A DNA stretch of 64,000 nucleotides from Dubosiella muris (GCF_004793885.1 NZ_SRYG01000006.1:25971-89970), one strand, 5' to 3'. Positions 50,430-59,229 are shown, counted from the first letter of the stretch. Notes: generated by a model from the letters alone, not told the origin. Program-made: numbers and translations.

Positions 50430-51779
50430 ATGGTCTTTAACAACGTTCTCTTTTTATTTGGCTTCCTGCCTGTCACCTGGCTGCTCGTCCAGCGCCTTAA
50501 AAATCCAAAAGCCAAAAATATCGCGCTTCTGGCTGCCTCGCTGCTTTTTTACGCGTTCGGCTCCTGGAAAGATCTTGGCGTTTTGCTCATAATGGGAACC
50601 TGGACGTATGTATCCGCCCTGGAAATGGAAGCGGACCCGCAAAACCGCAAACCGGTATTCATCGCTTCCGTCGCGGTCGAAATCGCCGTGCTTTGCTTTT
50701 ACAAGTACATCCCGTATTGGTTTTCCGATTTGAAAATCGGATTCCCGATCGGCATCTCGTTTTACACGTTTTCCGCGATCTCGTACCTCGCGGACATCTA
50801 CATGAAAAAAGCGCCCCTGCAAACCGATCCGGTCGCGTTCGGGTTGTATCTCGCTTTTTTCGGAAAAGTCAACATGGGACCTATCAGCGAGTACCATCAG
50901 ATGGAAAACCAGCTGTCACGCCGCGTATGCACGCACAAAAAAACCGGGGAAGGACTGCTCCTGTTTACCCGCGGACTCGTCAAAAAAGTCGTGTTCGCCG
51001 ACCAGCTCGCCGTGGCCTACACGCTGCTGCGCGCAGACGATTCGTGGCTTGGCGCCTGGCTGCTCACGCTCGTTTACACGTTCCAGCTCTACTTTGACTT
51101 TTCCGGCTACTCGGACATGGCCATCGGTCTAGGAAAAATGTTTGGATTCGACATCCCGATCAACTTCGACCATCCTTACATCGCCAAAAGCGTCAAGGAT
51201 TTCTGGCGCCGCTGGCACATCGCCTTGTCGACGTGGTTTCGCGACTACGTGTACATTCCTCTTGGCGGAAGCCGCGCCGGGAAACGGAACTACATCCGCA
51301 ATATCCTGATCGTCTGGCTCCTTACCGGAATTTGGCACGGCCCCAGCCTAACCTACGTCGTTTGGGGATTGTATTATGGCGGTCTGCTGCTGCTCGAGCA
51401 TTTCGCGCTCCAGAAGCCTTTTGAAAAGCTGCCCGACTGGCTGCGCGTCCTCGTGATCTTTCTTGTCGCCAACATTGGATGGGTGTTCTTTTCCAGTCCA
51501 AATCTTGGCGCCGCTTTCGGACAGCTGGGCCGGCTTGTCGGCATCGGTATCGGCGCAAGCGCCTCTCAAACCGCGCTCTTCGCGCTGTCGAACTATGGCC
51601 TGCTGCTGCTCGCCTCCTTCGCGTTCAGCACCCGGCTTTTTGAGCGTGTGGAAGCGGAAACGATCACAAAGCGGTATGGCGAAACGACATGGCTCGCCCT
51701 GTATTTGTTTGCCTTTGCCGTCTGTGTCGTTTTCATCATTGGATCGACATCCAATTCGTTTTTGTATTTCGCGTTTTAA
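50430..51779 (+). CDS. MBOAT family O-acyltransferase (AlgI/DltB type)
   Basis: A 449-residue membrane-bound O-acyltransferase with about ten to twelve helices. The active-site region is clear: FWRRWHIALSTWFRDYVYIPLGGSR, then LTGIWHGPSLTYVVWG with the conserved catalytic His in WHG. Family members carry acetyl groups across the membrane to exported polysaccharide or teichoic acid. The neighbours supply the expected external partners. No dltA/C genes are present, so D-alanylation is not indicated. Confidence 0.92.
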   Translation: MVFNNVLFLFGFLPVTWLLVQRLKNPKAKNIALLAASLLFYAFGSWKDLGVLLIMGTWTYVSALEMEADPQNRKPVFIASVAVEIAVLCFYKYIPYWFSDLKIGFPIGISFYTFSAISYLADIYMKKAPLQTDPVAFGLYLAFFGKVNMGPISEYHQMENQLSRRVCTHKKTGEGLLLFTRGLVKKVVFADQLAVAYTLLRADDSWLGAWLLTLVYTFQLYFDFSGYSDMAIGLGKMFGFDIPINFDHPYIAKSVKDFWRRWHIALSTWFRDYVYIPLGGSRAGKRNYIRNILIVWLLTGIWHGPSLTYVVWGLYYGGLLLLEHFALQKPFEKLPDWLRVLVIFLVANIGWVFFSSPNLGAAFGQLGRLVGIGIGASASQTALFALSNYGLLLLASFAFSTRLFERVEAETITKRYGETTWLALYLFAFAVCVVFIIGSTSNSFLYFAF

Positions 51780-51794
51780 GGAAAGGAGTCTACA

Positions 51795-52907
51795 ATGAAA
51801 TCAACGCCATTCAAAGCCGCTCTTGGCAAGCGCTACGTCATGATCGTGCTGCCGCTCCTTTGCCTGGGCCTGCTCGTCAACGTGTTTTGGCCGGACCGGG
51901 AAACCAGCGCGCTCGAAAACCGCCCGCTCGCCAAATTTCCAGCGTGGACACCGAGCTTTCTTGACGATCTGGATTTGTATTTTTCCGACCAGTTCGTTGG
52001 CCGGGATTTGGCAATCAACGCCAACTACCTCCTCAAGAAGCTGGAAGGCGTTCGGGAAATCGACAACGTCTATTTAGGCAAAGGGACACTGATCCAGGAA
52101 AGCATGCCGTACGACGCGTCGATCGTCGACAGAAACATGGACGCTCTCAGCGCATTTCGGCAGACGTATCCGCTCAACACGATGCTCATGGTCGTGCCAA
52201 CTGCCGCGAGCGTAGAAAAAGACAAGCTGCCTCCTTTTGTCGACACGCCAGCCGAGGCGCTGGATGATATTTTCGCCAAAAGCGGGGAAGGAATCACCAA
52301 CATCGACGTTCGCCCGATCTTCAACGACCATAAACAAGAGCGCCTCTACTACAAGACCGACCATCACTGGACAAGCCTTGGTGCCTCGCTGGCTTTTGAA
52401 GCCTTGGCCCAAAGTCAAGGCTGGACACCGGCCAAAGCGACCGTCTACCCGCTGACGAAAGATTTTCAAGGCACGCTGGCTTCCAAAACCGGCAGTCCGT
52501 TTTTAAAAGACGACATCGACTTGTATGTGCCCGAAAACATTCCCGAATACGTCGTGACGTATGGCGGGGACCACAAAAGCCGGACGATGTACGACGCGGA
52601 TGCCATGGACGCCAAAAACAAATACGAAGTGTTTCTCGGTCCCAACCAGGGCATGGTGAAAATCGAATGCGACAACGACAGCGACCGCCGGCTCGTGCTT
52701 TTCAAAGACTCGTACGCCAACTCGCTGCTTCAGTTTCTCATTCCGCAATATCGAACCATCACGATCATCGACCCGCGCTATTACTACGACGACATCGACC
52801 GGGTCATGAAATCGGACTTGATTACCGATGTGCTCGTGGTGTACAACTACAGCAACTTTGTTTCCGACGCGACTCTGGCCGACGTGCTTTCCAGCGCGAA
52901 CGGATAA
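51795..52907 (+). CDS. DHHW family protein (AlgJ/AlgX-like)
   Basis: A 370-residue protein with an N-terminal membrane anchor (about 15-31) and an external domain. The family motif is TDHHWTSLGA, giving the name; KDSYANSLLQFL holds the late Ser region of AlgJ-like O-acetyltransferases, and ENRPLAKFPAWTPSFL is the usual start. AlgJ/AlgX-type proteins transfer acetyl groups delivered by the MBOAT partner to polysaccharide. Last gene of the operon. GAAAGGAG precedes the ATG. Confidence 0.88.
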   Translation: MKSTPFKAALGKRYVMIVLPLLCLGLLVNVFWPDRETSALENRPLAKFPAWTPSFLDDLDLYFSDQFVGRDLAINANYLLKKLEGVREIDNVYLGKGTLIQESMPYDASIVDRNMDALSAFRQTYPLNTMLMVVPTAASVEKDKLPPFVDTPAEALDDIFAKSGEGITNIDVRPIFNDHKQERLYYKTDHHWTSLGASLAFEALAQSQGWTPAKATVYPLTKDFQGTLASKTGSPFLKDDIDLYVPENIPEYVVTYGGDHKSRTMYDADAMDAKNKYEVFLGPNQGMVKIECDNDSDRRLVLFKDSYANSLLQFLIPQYRTITIIDPRYYYDDIDRVMKSDLITDVLVVYNYSNFVSDATLADVLSSANG

Positions 52908-52910
52908 ACG

Positions 52911-52951
52911 AAAAAACGACCGCATGGATGGACACGCGGCCGTTTTTTTTT
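52911..52951 (+). terminator. Terminator of the O-acetylation operon
   Basis: AAAAACGACCGC and GCGGCCGTTTTT form a stem with one mismatch, followed by T residues. It lies between convergent genes and has A/T runs on both sides, so it may serve both. Confidence 0.75.
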
Positions 52952-53978
52952 AAACTTGCACTTCGCCGGCGAGAATCGCCTCGTAGTCTTTCAGGTTTTC
53001 CTCCAGCAAGCGCGGAGTGTCGAGCTCGTACGGGCATTTGGACGCGCACTGGTTGCAGTGGAGGCAGTTTTTGATTTTCGCCATCTCCTGCTGCCAGTGG
53101 CTGTCGAGCCAGCTTTCGCTTGGCGCGCGCCGGACCATAAGCGACATGCGGGCGCACTGGTTGATCTCGATCCCCACCGGACACGGCATGCAGTACCCGC
53201 ATCCGCGGCAAAAGCTGCCCGCCATTTCCGCTCTTTCTTTGGCGATAAAGGCGGCGGTTTGCCCGGTCATGATTGGCGTGTCGTCCATGAACGCCAGCCA
53301 CTCTTGTAGCTCGCTTTCTTTTTGGACGCCCCAAATCGGAACGACATTGTCGAACTGCTGCATGAACGCCATCGCCGGAACGGACTGGTTGATGAGTCCG
53401 CCGGCCAGTCCTTTCATGGCGATAAAGCCCATTTCCCGATCCCGGCACGCCGCGATGAGCGCCTGCTCTTTTTCGGAAGACAAGTAGCTCATTGGAAACT
53501 GGAGCGTTTCATACAAGCCGGATTCGATGGCTTCCTGCGCGACGCCCAGCTTATGCGCCGTGATGCCAATGTGGCGGATCTTGCCAAGCCGTTTGGCTTC
53601 CAGCATCGCCTCGTACATGCCGCTGCCATCGCCAGGCTTGTACATTTGACTGGCGCAATGAAACTGGTAAATGTCGATATAATCGGTCTGCAGCAGCCGC
53701 AAAGATGTTTCAAGCTGATCCCAAAACTCGTCCGGGGTCTTCGCCATCGTCTTGGTCGCCAGCACATAGGTCGAGCGATCCAAATCCGCGAACGCGGCGC
53801 CGATTTTTTCCTCGCTGTCCGAATACGCCCGGGCTGTATCGAAAAAGCGCATCCCGCCCGCGTACGCCTGCCGAAGCAGCCGGACGGCCGCCTCTTTCGA
53901 GATTCTCTGGATCGGCAAGGCGCCAAAGCCGTTTTGAACGACGGTGATGCCCGTCGTTCCTAAAGTCACATCTTTCAT
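52950..53978 (-). CDS. Aldo/keto reductase with C-terminal 2[4Fe-4S] ferredoxin domain
   Basis: A 342-residue protein: an AKR barrel (1-255) with FFDTARAYSDSEEKIG, TKTMAKTP and HIGITAHK. A ferredoxin-like unit follows: CRGCGYCMPCPVGI (about 275-288) and CLHCNQCASKCPY (about 310-322), enough cysteines for two [4Fe-4S] clusters. Such fusions occur widely in anaerobic Bacillota; the electron partner and substrate are unknown. The start at 53978 (MKDVTLGTTG) follows GGAGAGAGAT; the upstream extension of the frame is not family-like. Divergent from the FMN enzyme. Confidence 0.88.
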   Translation of the reverse strand: MKDVTLGTTGITVVQNGFGALPIQRISKEAAVRLLRQAYAGGMRFFDTARAYSDSEEKIGAAFADLDRSTYVLATKTMAKTPDEFWDQLETSLRLLQTDYIDIYQFHCASQMYKPGDGSGMYEAMLEAKRLGKIRHIGITAHKLGVAQEAIESGLYETLQFPMSYLSSEKEQALIAACRDREMGFIAMKGLAGGLINQSVPAMAFMQQFDNVVPIWGVQKESELQEWLAFMDDTPIMTGQTAAFIAKERAEMAGSFCRGCGYCMPCPVGIEINQCARMSLMVRRAPSESWLDSHWQQEMAKIKNCLHCNQCASKCPYELDTPRLLEENLKDYEAILAGEVQV

Positions 53979-54029
53979 ATCTCTCTCCTTTTTCTTAACG
54001 ATAACACAAAAAGAAAGAATGGGAAATTG

Positions 54030-54038
54030 TGTTATAAT
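54030..54038 (+). promoter_or_regulatory. Extended -10 element before the FMN hydroxyacid gene
   Basis: TGTTATAAT matches the extended -10 pattern 21 bases before the start codon. It lies in the 81-base divergent gap with the aldo/keto reductase gene. Confidence 0.5.
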
Positions 54039-54059
54039 CATTCCGACGAGGTGAAGACG

Positions 54060-55088
54060 ATGAATATGCAGGAAGTATTGGAACAAAGCCGTGGCCGCAT
54101 GGGAACCTGGTGCAAATCATGCCCCGTATGCAACGGACGGGCGTGCACAAACCACATTCCAGGTCCCGGCGCCAAAGGCACGGGAACGGTCGCGATCCGC
54201 AACTATGAAGGCTGGCAGGACGTGTTCGTGAACGTGGACACCATCCAGGATACGAACGCGGTGTCCACGACGTTCGAGCTGTTTGGAAAAACGTTCAAAT
54301 ATCCGATTTTTGCCGGACCGGTTGGCGCGGTTGACATGCACTACAGCGATTTGTATACCGACGCCACATACAACGACGCGCTTGTGGAAGGCGCGCGAAA
54401 GGCGGGCATCGCGGCGTTCACAGGCGATGGAATGGACGACCGGATCATGGAGGCGGCGACAGCCACCATTCAAGCGCAGGACGGAATCGGTGTGCCAACG
54501 ATCAAGCCGTGGCCGCTGGACATTGTGAAAGCGAAGATGGAGCTGGCCAAACAGAGCGGGGCGTTCGCCGTCGCCATGGATGTGGACGCGGCCGGCCTGC
54601 CGTTTTTAAAGGCCTTCAATCCGCCGGCGGGCCGCAAGGGCGTCGAGGAGCTGAAAGCCATCCGCGCCATGTGTCCGGTGCCTTTCATTATCAAGGGCAT
54701 CATGAGCGTGGAAGGCGCGCGAAAAGCGCTTGAAGCCGGAGCGGACGCGATCGTCGTGTCCAATCATGGCGGCCGGGTGCAGGATGGAACGCCTTCGACG
54801 GCCAGCGTGCTGCCGAAGATCGCGCAAGCCGTGCAAGGAAAAATGAAAATTTTTGTCGATGGCGGCATCCGTACGGGTGTGGACGTGTTCAAGGCGCTTG
54901 CGTTAGGGGCCGACGGCGTCCTCGTTGCCAGACCGTTTGTGAACGCGGTGTATGGCGCGGGCGCCCAAGGCGCGCAAACGCTTGTGGAAAAACTGGGAAG
55001 CGAGCTGGCAGACACGATGCAAATGTGCGGCGCCACCGATCTTGCGTCGATCCAGGCTTCCATGGTCGAAACGCCGGCTGCAAAATAA
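54060..55088 (+). CDS. FMN-dependent alpha-hydroxy-acid oxidoreductase
   Basis: A 342-residue member of the glycolate oxidase/lactate dehydrogenase FMN barrel family. IFAGPVGAVDMHYSD begins the barrel; AVAMDVDAAG, FIIKGIMSVEGA (catalytic Lys), VVSNHGGRVQDGTP (His/Arg base region) and VDGGIRTGVDVFKALALGADGV (phosphate site) follow. The N-terminal Cys-rich stretch CKSCPVCNGRACTNHIPG is typical of the clostridial branch. It may oxidise lactate or another 2-hydroxy acid. GAGGTG precedes ATG 54060. Confidence 0.88.
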   Translation: MNMQEVLEQSRGRMGTWCKSCPVCNGRACTNHIPGPGAKGTGTVAIRNYEGWQDVFVNVDTIQDTNAVSTTFELFGKTFKYPIFAGPVGAVDMHYSDLYTDATYNDALVEGARKAGIAAFTGDGMDDRIMEAATATIQAQDGIGVPTIKPWPLDIVKAKMELAKQSGAFAVAMDVDAAGLPFLKAFNPPAGRKGVEELKAIRAMCPVPFIIKGIMSVEGARKALEAGADAIVVSNHGGRVQDGTPSTASVLPKIAQAVQGKMKIFVDGGIRTGVDVFKALALGADGVLVARPFVNAVYGAGAQGAQTLVEKLGSELADTMQMCGATDLASIQASMVETPAAK

Positions 55089-55128
55089 ACCCCAAAACAA
55101 AAGGAAAAGAAGAAACGCCGTTTCAAAG

Positions 55129-55141
55129 TGAAGCGCTTTCA
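55129..55141. promoter_or_regulatory. cre-like palindrome before the GH4 gene
   Basis: TGAAGCGCTTTCA resembles the CcpA catabolite-response element. One half (ATGAAAGCG on the minus strand) fits the consensus exactly and the other is short by one base. It overlaps the -35 position of the GH4 promoter, where a CcpA complex would repress. Confidence 0.4.
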
Positions 55142-55159
55142 TCTTTTCTTTTTTTTGTT

Positions 55160-55168
55160 TGCTATAAT
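55160..55168 (+). promoter_or_regulatory. Extended -10 promoter element of the GH4 gene
   Basis: TGCTATAAT, 24 bases before the start codon. The -35 region (about 55140) lacks a good hexamer, as is usual with extended -10 promoters. Confidence 0.6.
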
Positions 55169-55192
55169 GGAACCAAAGAGGAGGATTTGACA

Positions 55193-56593
55193 ATGAGTGA
55201 AAAACAAGGGGTGAAAATCGTAACGATTGGCGGCGGCAGCAGCTACACGCCAGAGCTGATGGAGGGCTTTATCAATCGGTACGACGAGCTTCCGATCCGC
55301 GAAATCTGGCTGGTTGACATCGAGGACGGAAAAGAAAAGCTGGAAATCGTCGGAACGATGGCGCAAAGAATGTGGGACGCTTCGGGCCATGACGTGAAAG
55401 TGCATTTGACGCTGGACCGCCGCGAGGCGCTCAAGGACGCGGACTTCGTGACGACGCAGTTTCGGGTCGGGTTGCTGAACGCGCGCATCAAGGACGAACG
55501 CATTCCGTTTTCGTACGGCATGCTTGGCCAGGAGACGAACGGCGCGGGCGGCATCTTCAAGGCGTTCCGCACGATTCCGGTCATTTTGAACATCGTGGAG
55601 GACATGAAAGAGCTTTGCCCGAACGCGTGGCTCATCAACTTCACCAACCCGAGCGGCATGGTGACGGAGGCCGTTATGAAATACGGTCAGTGGGATAAAG
55701 TCATTGGTTTGTGCAACGTGCCGGTTGGCGCGATGCTGAAAGAGCCGGCCACGATTGGCAAGGAGCTGGACGATTTAACGTACAAATTCGCCGGCCTCAA
55801 CCACTTCCACTGGCACCGGGTGTGGGATGAAAACGGCGACGAGGTGACGCAGGACATTATCGAAGCGATGTACAAGGACGATGTCGATGCGGGCATTCCG
55901 GCCAACATTCACGACATGCCGTTTTTCAAGGAACAGCTCGTTGAAATGGGCATGATCCCTTGCGGATACCATCGCTACTACTACCGGCAGGAGGAAATGC
56001 TGGCGCATGGCATCGAGGAATACAACACGATCGGAACGCGCGGACAGCAGGTGAAGAAAACCGAGGAAGAGCTGTTCGAACTGTACAAAGATCCAAATTT
56101 GAACTATAAGCCGGAGCAGCTGACAAAGCGTGGCGGCGCGCATTATTCGGATGCCGCGTGCGAGACGATCGCGAGCATTTACGCCAACAAAAACAGCCAC
56201 ATTGTCGTGACGACGAAAAACAACGGCGCCGTGCCGGATCTGCCGGCGGACTGCGCGGTGGAAGTGTCGGCCATGATTGGCAAAACGGGCGCGAAAGCCA
56301 TCGCGTTTGGACCACTCAAACCAGCGGAAAAAGGTTGGCTGCAAGTCATGAAAAACATGGAGCACTGCGTGCAGGAAGCGGCGGTGACCGGCGACTACGG
56401 CAAGGCGTTGCAGGCGTTCATCCTCAATCCGCAGATCCCAAGCGGACAAAGCGCGAAAAACGTGCTCGACGAGTTGCTGATCGCCCATAAAAAATATCTC
56501 CCGCAGTTCGCGGATAAAATCGCCGAGCTGGAAGCGGCGGGTGTGACCGTCAAAGATCCAGTCGTGCAGGATTTGATCGCCCAGGGACTGTAA
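55193..56593 (+). CDS. Family 4 6-phospho-glucosidase
   Basis: Glycoside hydrolase family 4 enzymes use NAD and Mn to cleave phosphorylated disaccharides taken up by PTS. The 466-residue protein has the NAD motif TIGGGSSYTPELMEGF, TTQFRVG, QETNGAGGIFKAFRTIP, INFTNPSGMVTEA, the metal-binding Cys region GLCNVPVG, and NHFHW. The segments fit the 6-phospho-beta-glucosidase branch (LicH/CelF) better than alpha-galactosidase. GAGGAGG precedes ATG 55193. No PTS genes are adjacent. A cre-like site overlaps the promoter. Confidence 0.92.
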   Translation: MSEKQGVKIVTIGGGSSYTPELMEGFINRYDELPIREIWLVDIEDGKEKLEIVGTMAQRMWDASGHDVKVHLTLDRREALKDADFVTTQFRVGLLNARIKDERIPFSYGMLGQETNGAGGIFKAFRTIPVILNIVEDMKELCPNAWLINFTNPSGMVTEAVMKYGQWDKVIGLCNVPVGAMLKEPATIGKELDDLTYKFAGLNHFHWHRVWDENGDEVTQDIIEAMYKDDVDAGIPANIHDMPFFKEQLVEMGMIPCGYHRYYYRQEEMLAHGIEEYNTIGTRGQQVKKTEEELFELYKDPNLNYKPEQLTKRGGAHYSDAACETIASIYANKNSHIVVTTKNNGAVPDLPADCAVEVSAMIGKTGAKAIAFGPLKPAEKGWLQVMKNMEHCVQEAAVTGDYGKALQAFILNPQIPSGQSAKNVLDELLIAHKKYLPQFADKIAELEAAGVTVKDPVVQDLIAQGL

Positions 56594-56602
56594 TGAGAAC
56601 AC

Positions 56603-56636
56603 AAAAGGAAGTGAAAACCAGGTCACTTCCTTTTTT
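56603..56636. terminator. Bidirectional terminator between GH4 gene and DUF2087 regulator
   Basis: A perfect 12-bp stem, AAAAGGAAGTGA (56603-56614) with TCACTTCCTTTT (56623-56634), A-rich on the left and T-rich on the right. It sits between convergent genes. Confidence 0.85.
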
Positions 56637-57366
56637 AAATGAGTTTTGTGTAGGTTTGCCCGGAAAAATCCCGGGAGAAAAATCCATATTCGATCAAGCA
56701 GCGCCGCAGGGAGGCGAAATCTTCATAAACCGGCTGCAAAATATCGTTTAATTGTTTTTCGGTATAGTTTTTTTGCGTGAGCGTTTCGCAAAGAATGCGC
56801 AAGACGATGATCTTGTATTTTTCCTTTCTGGGAATCGACTTGAGTTTTAACGGATCCAAACTCAGAAAAAAGTCCTGCTTTACTTTTTCCTCGTCCTCCT
56901 TTGTGGCGATGTAGCGCTCATCCACTTGTCTGGCGGTGGAGTGGATGGCAAGAAAGTTGGAATCGGGCTTTTGCCGCAAGTTTTCCATGACCGCCAAATA
57001 GATCTTGCATTGTTTTTCTTTTTCTTTTAACGTGAACCGCTGATAGCGGACGGTGGATTCCTTGATGCCTAAACGCTGGGCGATGTCCTGGTCCGCGTAT
57101 CCTTCATGGAGCAGGCGGATAAGCTCGACCTGGTGGGCGGAAAGTCCGGAATCCTTTTTTGGCAAATCCAAAAGCATGTCCAGATTGGAACGGTGCGCCA
57201 CTTGAAGGTGCAGCTTCATCATGCCAAGCGCGGTGTAAAACTTGTTTTCGTATGGGTAGATTTCATCTTTGCTGGTGGAAAACTCGCAGTAAATGCATTG
57301 ATAGCCGGTTTTTGTTTCCACATAGCCATGTTTGATTTCAGAATATGTTAATGTCGAAAAGTCCAT
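56635..57366 (-). CDS. LuxR-type HTH regulator with zinc-finger-like N-terminus and DUF2087 domain
   Basis: A 243-residue protein of three parts. Near residues 20-60 are CIYC and HLQVAH, which look like a zinc-binding C2-H2 unit. Residues 70-125 form a LuxR-type helix-turn-helix (GLSAHQVELIRLLHEGYADQDIAQRLGIKESTVRYQ). The C-terminal 90 residues are DUF2087 (RKEKYKIIVLRILCETLTQKNYTEKQLNDILQPVYEDFASLRRCLIEYGFFSR). Start 57366 follows GAGGTGAACACA. Predicted to control the adjacent MFS/DUF2087 pair; the ligand is unknown. Confidence 0.82.
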   Translation of the reverse strand: MDFSTLTYSEIKHGYVETKTGYQCIYCEFSTSKDEIYPYENKFYTALGMMKLHLQVAHRSNLDMLLDLPKKDSGLSAHQVELIRLLHEGYADQDIAQRLGIKESTVRYQRFTLKEKEKQCKIYLAVMENLRQKPDSNFLAIHSTARQVDERYIATKEDEEKVKQDFFLSLDPLKLKSIPRKEKYKIIVLRILCETLTQKNYTEKQLNDILQPVYEDFASLRRCLIEYGFFSRDFSGQTYTKLI

Positions 57367-57411
57367 TGTGTTCACCTCTATAAAAAGTTTAAAAAGAAAT
57401 AGGGTGTTTGT

Positions 57412-58608
57412 CTAGAAAAGCGTGTTGTTTTTCCACCTTGATTTCCGAAACAAAAAGCGAAGAACGAGTACGAGGAGCAGACCGTTGCTGGCATACGCCA
57501 TACTGCTTCCGATTTGATTGCACAACGTCCCGGCGTAAAGCGTTCCGCATGGAGACATGAGGTTCGCGCTCAATGTCAACAAAGAAAAAAAGCGGGTTTG
57601 CTGGTGCGCGGGAACTTGTTTTTGAAAATAGGCCATCAAAGGGATGTTGACTTTGGTGGAAAAGTAGCCGGACAATCCGCACAGCATCAAATAAAGCCAG
57701 TAAAAAAGACCGGGTGTGGCGTGCAGTCCGTACGCCAGGACGCCGCTTACGATCATCAGCGCGCCTTGCATATAGAAAAACACGGTAATCTTCTCACGTT
57801 TTGGATGCAAACTGATGGCGAGGCTCGAAAGGATCGCGCCAAGACAAACTGCGGTGCTCGTTAGACCATAAAGAACGTCGGAAAAATGATAGTCGATCTT
57901 TAAGATACCGGGCGCGAAAACATTCGCGGTGGGCATGACTAAAAAATTTAAAAGCATAAAAGCGATAAACAAGGTTTTTAATTCCTGATTTTTTGTAATA
58001 TACCGCAATCCGTCGGATAGAGATAGTCTCGTTCTTTTTGCCGAAATGGTTTCCGGGTAAGAAATTTTTGTTAAAAACAAAAAAGAAATCAAAAACGAAA
58101 AGGCATTCAATAAAATGACGATATTCAATCCGAATCCGGCATAAATGAATGTTCCGAAAACCGGCGCGAGCACGGAAGTCAAATTGTCGACGGTGCTTTT
58201 CCATCCGTTGGCTTTTTCAATCGTTTCCACCGCAAAAATTCTTGCGAAAATACTATTTGAAGCGACATTAAAACACGAGGAATTGATTTTTTCCAGAGCC
58301 GAAAATAGGATAAACAGCCAGATTTGGTGTTTGGCGAACAGCATATAACCGATAAGAAACAAGAAAAGAACCGCGGAAAGGACATTGGACTCCAATAAAA
58401 CATGTTTCAAATTTTTATTTTCCAGAAAGATCCCCAGAAGCGGAAGAAACAAAAGGGATGGGATCTGGATCAATGTGTAAAAAATACTGGTCGAGAAAAT
58501 GGTTTGAAACTGCTCAATAAGAAAAAGCGGGACGCAAATGGAGTAGATTCCGGTTCCGAGTAAATTCACGAAACGGGCCGCGGTGTAGTATTTTAGATTT
58601 CGTTCCAT
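57412..58608 (-). CDS. MFS transporter
   Basis: A 398-residue major facilitator protein with about twelve membrane helices, of the drug/macrolide-efflux-like group (ARFVNLLGTGIYSICVPLFLIEQFQTIFSTSIFYTLIQIPSLLFLPLLGIFLENKNLKHVLL would be helices 1-2 and the motif-A loop). The charged 'DR' of motif A is weakly conserved (LENKNLKH). The true start is 58608 (MERNLKYY); the longer frame reads through the neighbouring gene. It begins four bases past the end of the DUF2087 gene, giving one operon. Exported substrate unknown. Confidence 0.82.
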   Translation of the reverse strand: MERNLKYYTAARFVNLLGTGIYSICVPLFLIEQFQTIFSTSIFYTLIQIPSLLFLPLLGIFLENKNLKHVLLESNVLSAVLFLFLIGYMLFAKHQIWLFILFSALEKINSSCFNVASNSIFARIFAVETIEKANGWKSTVDNLTSVLAPVFGTFIYAGFGLNIVILLNAFSFLISFLFLTKISYPETISAKRTRLSLSDGLRYITKNQELKTLFIAFMLLNFLVMPTANVFAPGILKIDYHFSDVLYGLTSTAVCLGAILSSLAISLHPKREKITVFFYMQGALMIVSGVLAYGLHATPGLFYWLYLMLCGLSGYFSTKVNIPLMAYFQKQVPAHQQTRFFSLLTLSANLMSPCGTLYAGTLCNQIGSSMAYASNGLLLVLVLRFLFRKSRWKNNTLF

Positions 58609-58612
58609 CGTC

Positions 58613-59077
58613 TTAGTTGTTGGAATCGGAAATCCAGAGCGAGCCGTCTTTCCATACAAGCAAGGAATGGGAGATACAGTATTGTAAAAGTGGACTGAAA
58701 AAATCAGGGCATTGTTCAAGGTCCGCAATTTTCCGGGCGTTTTGTCCATTGAAAAAACGGTCGAAGTAGCTGGCAAGTTCTTGAGAAGTGGGCTTTTTTC
58801 GGCTTATCGTTTGATCGGGATTGATCCAGTAAAGGTGGCCGGATGGATCCCGCAACAAAAATTTTTCATCCACAAGCGCGCGTCGAAGAGCGGGAAAGTC
58901 CTCGTAAGTGGATCGTAGCGTCTGATTGACCGTATGTTCCGGGTAAAAGGTGTTTTTTTCGAACAACGAGCAGATCACTGCCAGAATTTCAAGGCGTTCC
59001 TTCCGCTTTTTGGGGATCTGAAGCAGTTTTTTTGGATCTTTCTTTGAAAAGTATTTTTCGATTATTGTGGGTTTCAT
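58613..59077 (-). CDS. DUF2087 domain protein
   Basis: A 154-residue protein. Its first 90 residues match the C-terminal DUF2087 domain of the regulator at 56635-57366: RKERLEILAVICSLFEKNTFYPEHTVNQTLRSTYEDFPALRRALVDEKFLLRDPSGHLYW. The remaining 65 residues are helical and specific to this protein. No HTH is seen N-terminal to DUF2087. First gene of an operon with the MFS transporter; GGAGGCG precedes the ATG. Possibly a paired sensor or co-regulator. Confidence 0.78.
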   Translation of the reverse strand: MKPTIIEKYFSKKDPKKLLQIPKKRKERLEILAVICSLFEKNTFYPEHTVNQTLRSTYEDFPALRRALVDEKFLLRDPSGHLYWINPDQTISRKKPTSQELASYFDRFFNGQNARKIADLEQCPDFFSPLLQYCISHSLLVWKDGSLWISDSNN

Positions 59078-59184
59078 GCCATCGCCTCCTTGGGGTCATT
59101 ATAGGCGCTTGGATGGAATAAATCAAACAAAACTATAATTTGTTTTCTAATTTTTAAATATTTAAATGAATTTATTTTTAAAAT

Positions 59185-59221
59185 CAAAAAATAAAAATCG
59201 AATCCAAACGAATGGATTCGA
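59185..59221 (-). terminator. Terminator of gpmA
   Basis: TCGAATCC (59198-59205) with GGATTCGA (59214-59221). On the minus strand it runs into TTTTTATTTTTT. The AT-rich 59080-59197 stretch holds nothing else recognisable. Confidence 0.8.
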
Positions 59222-59229
59222 CTTTTTAA

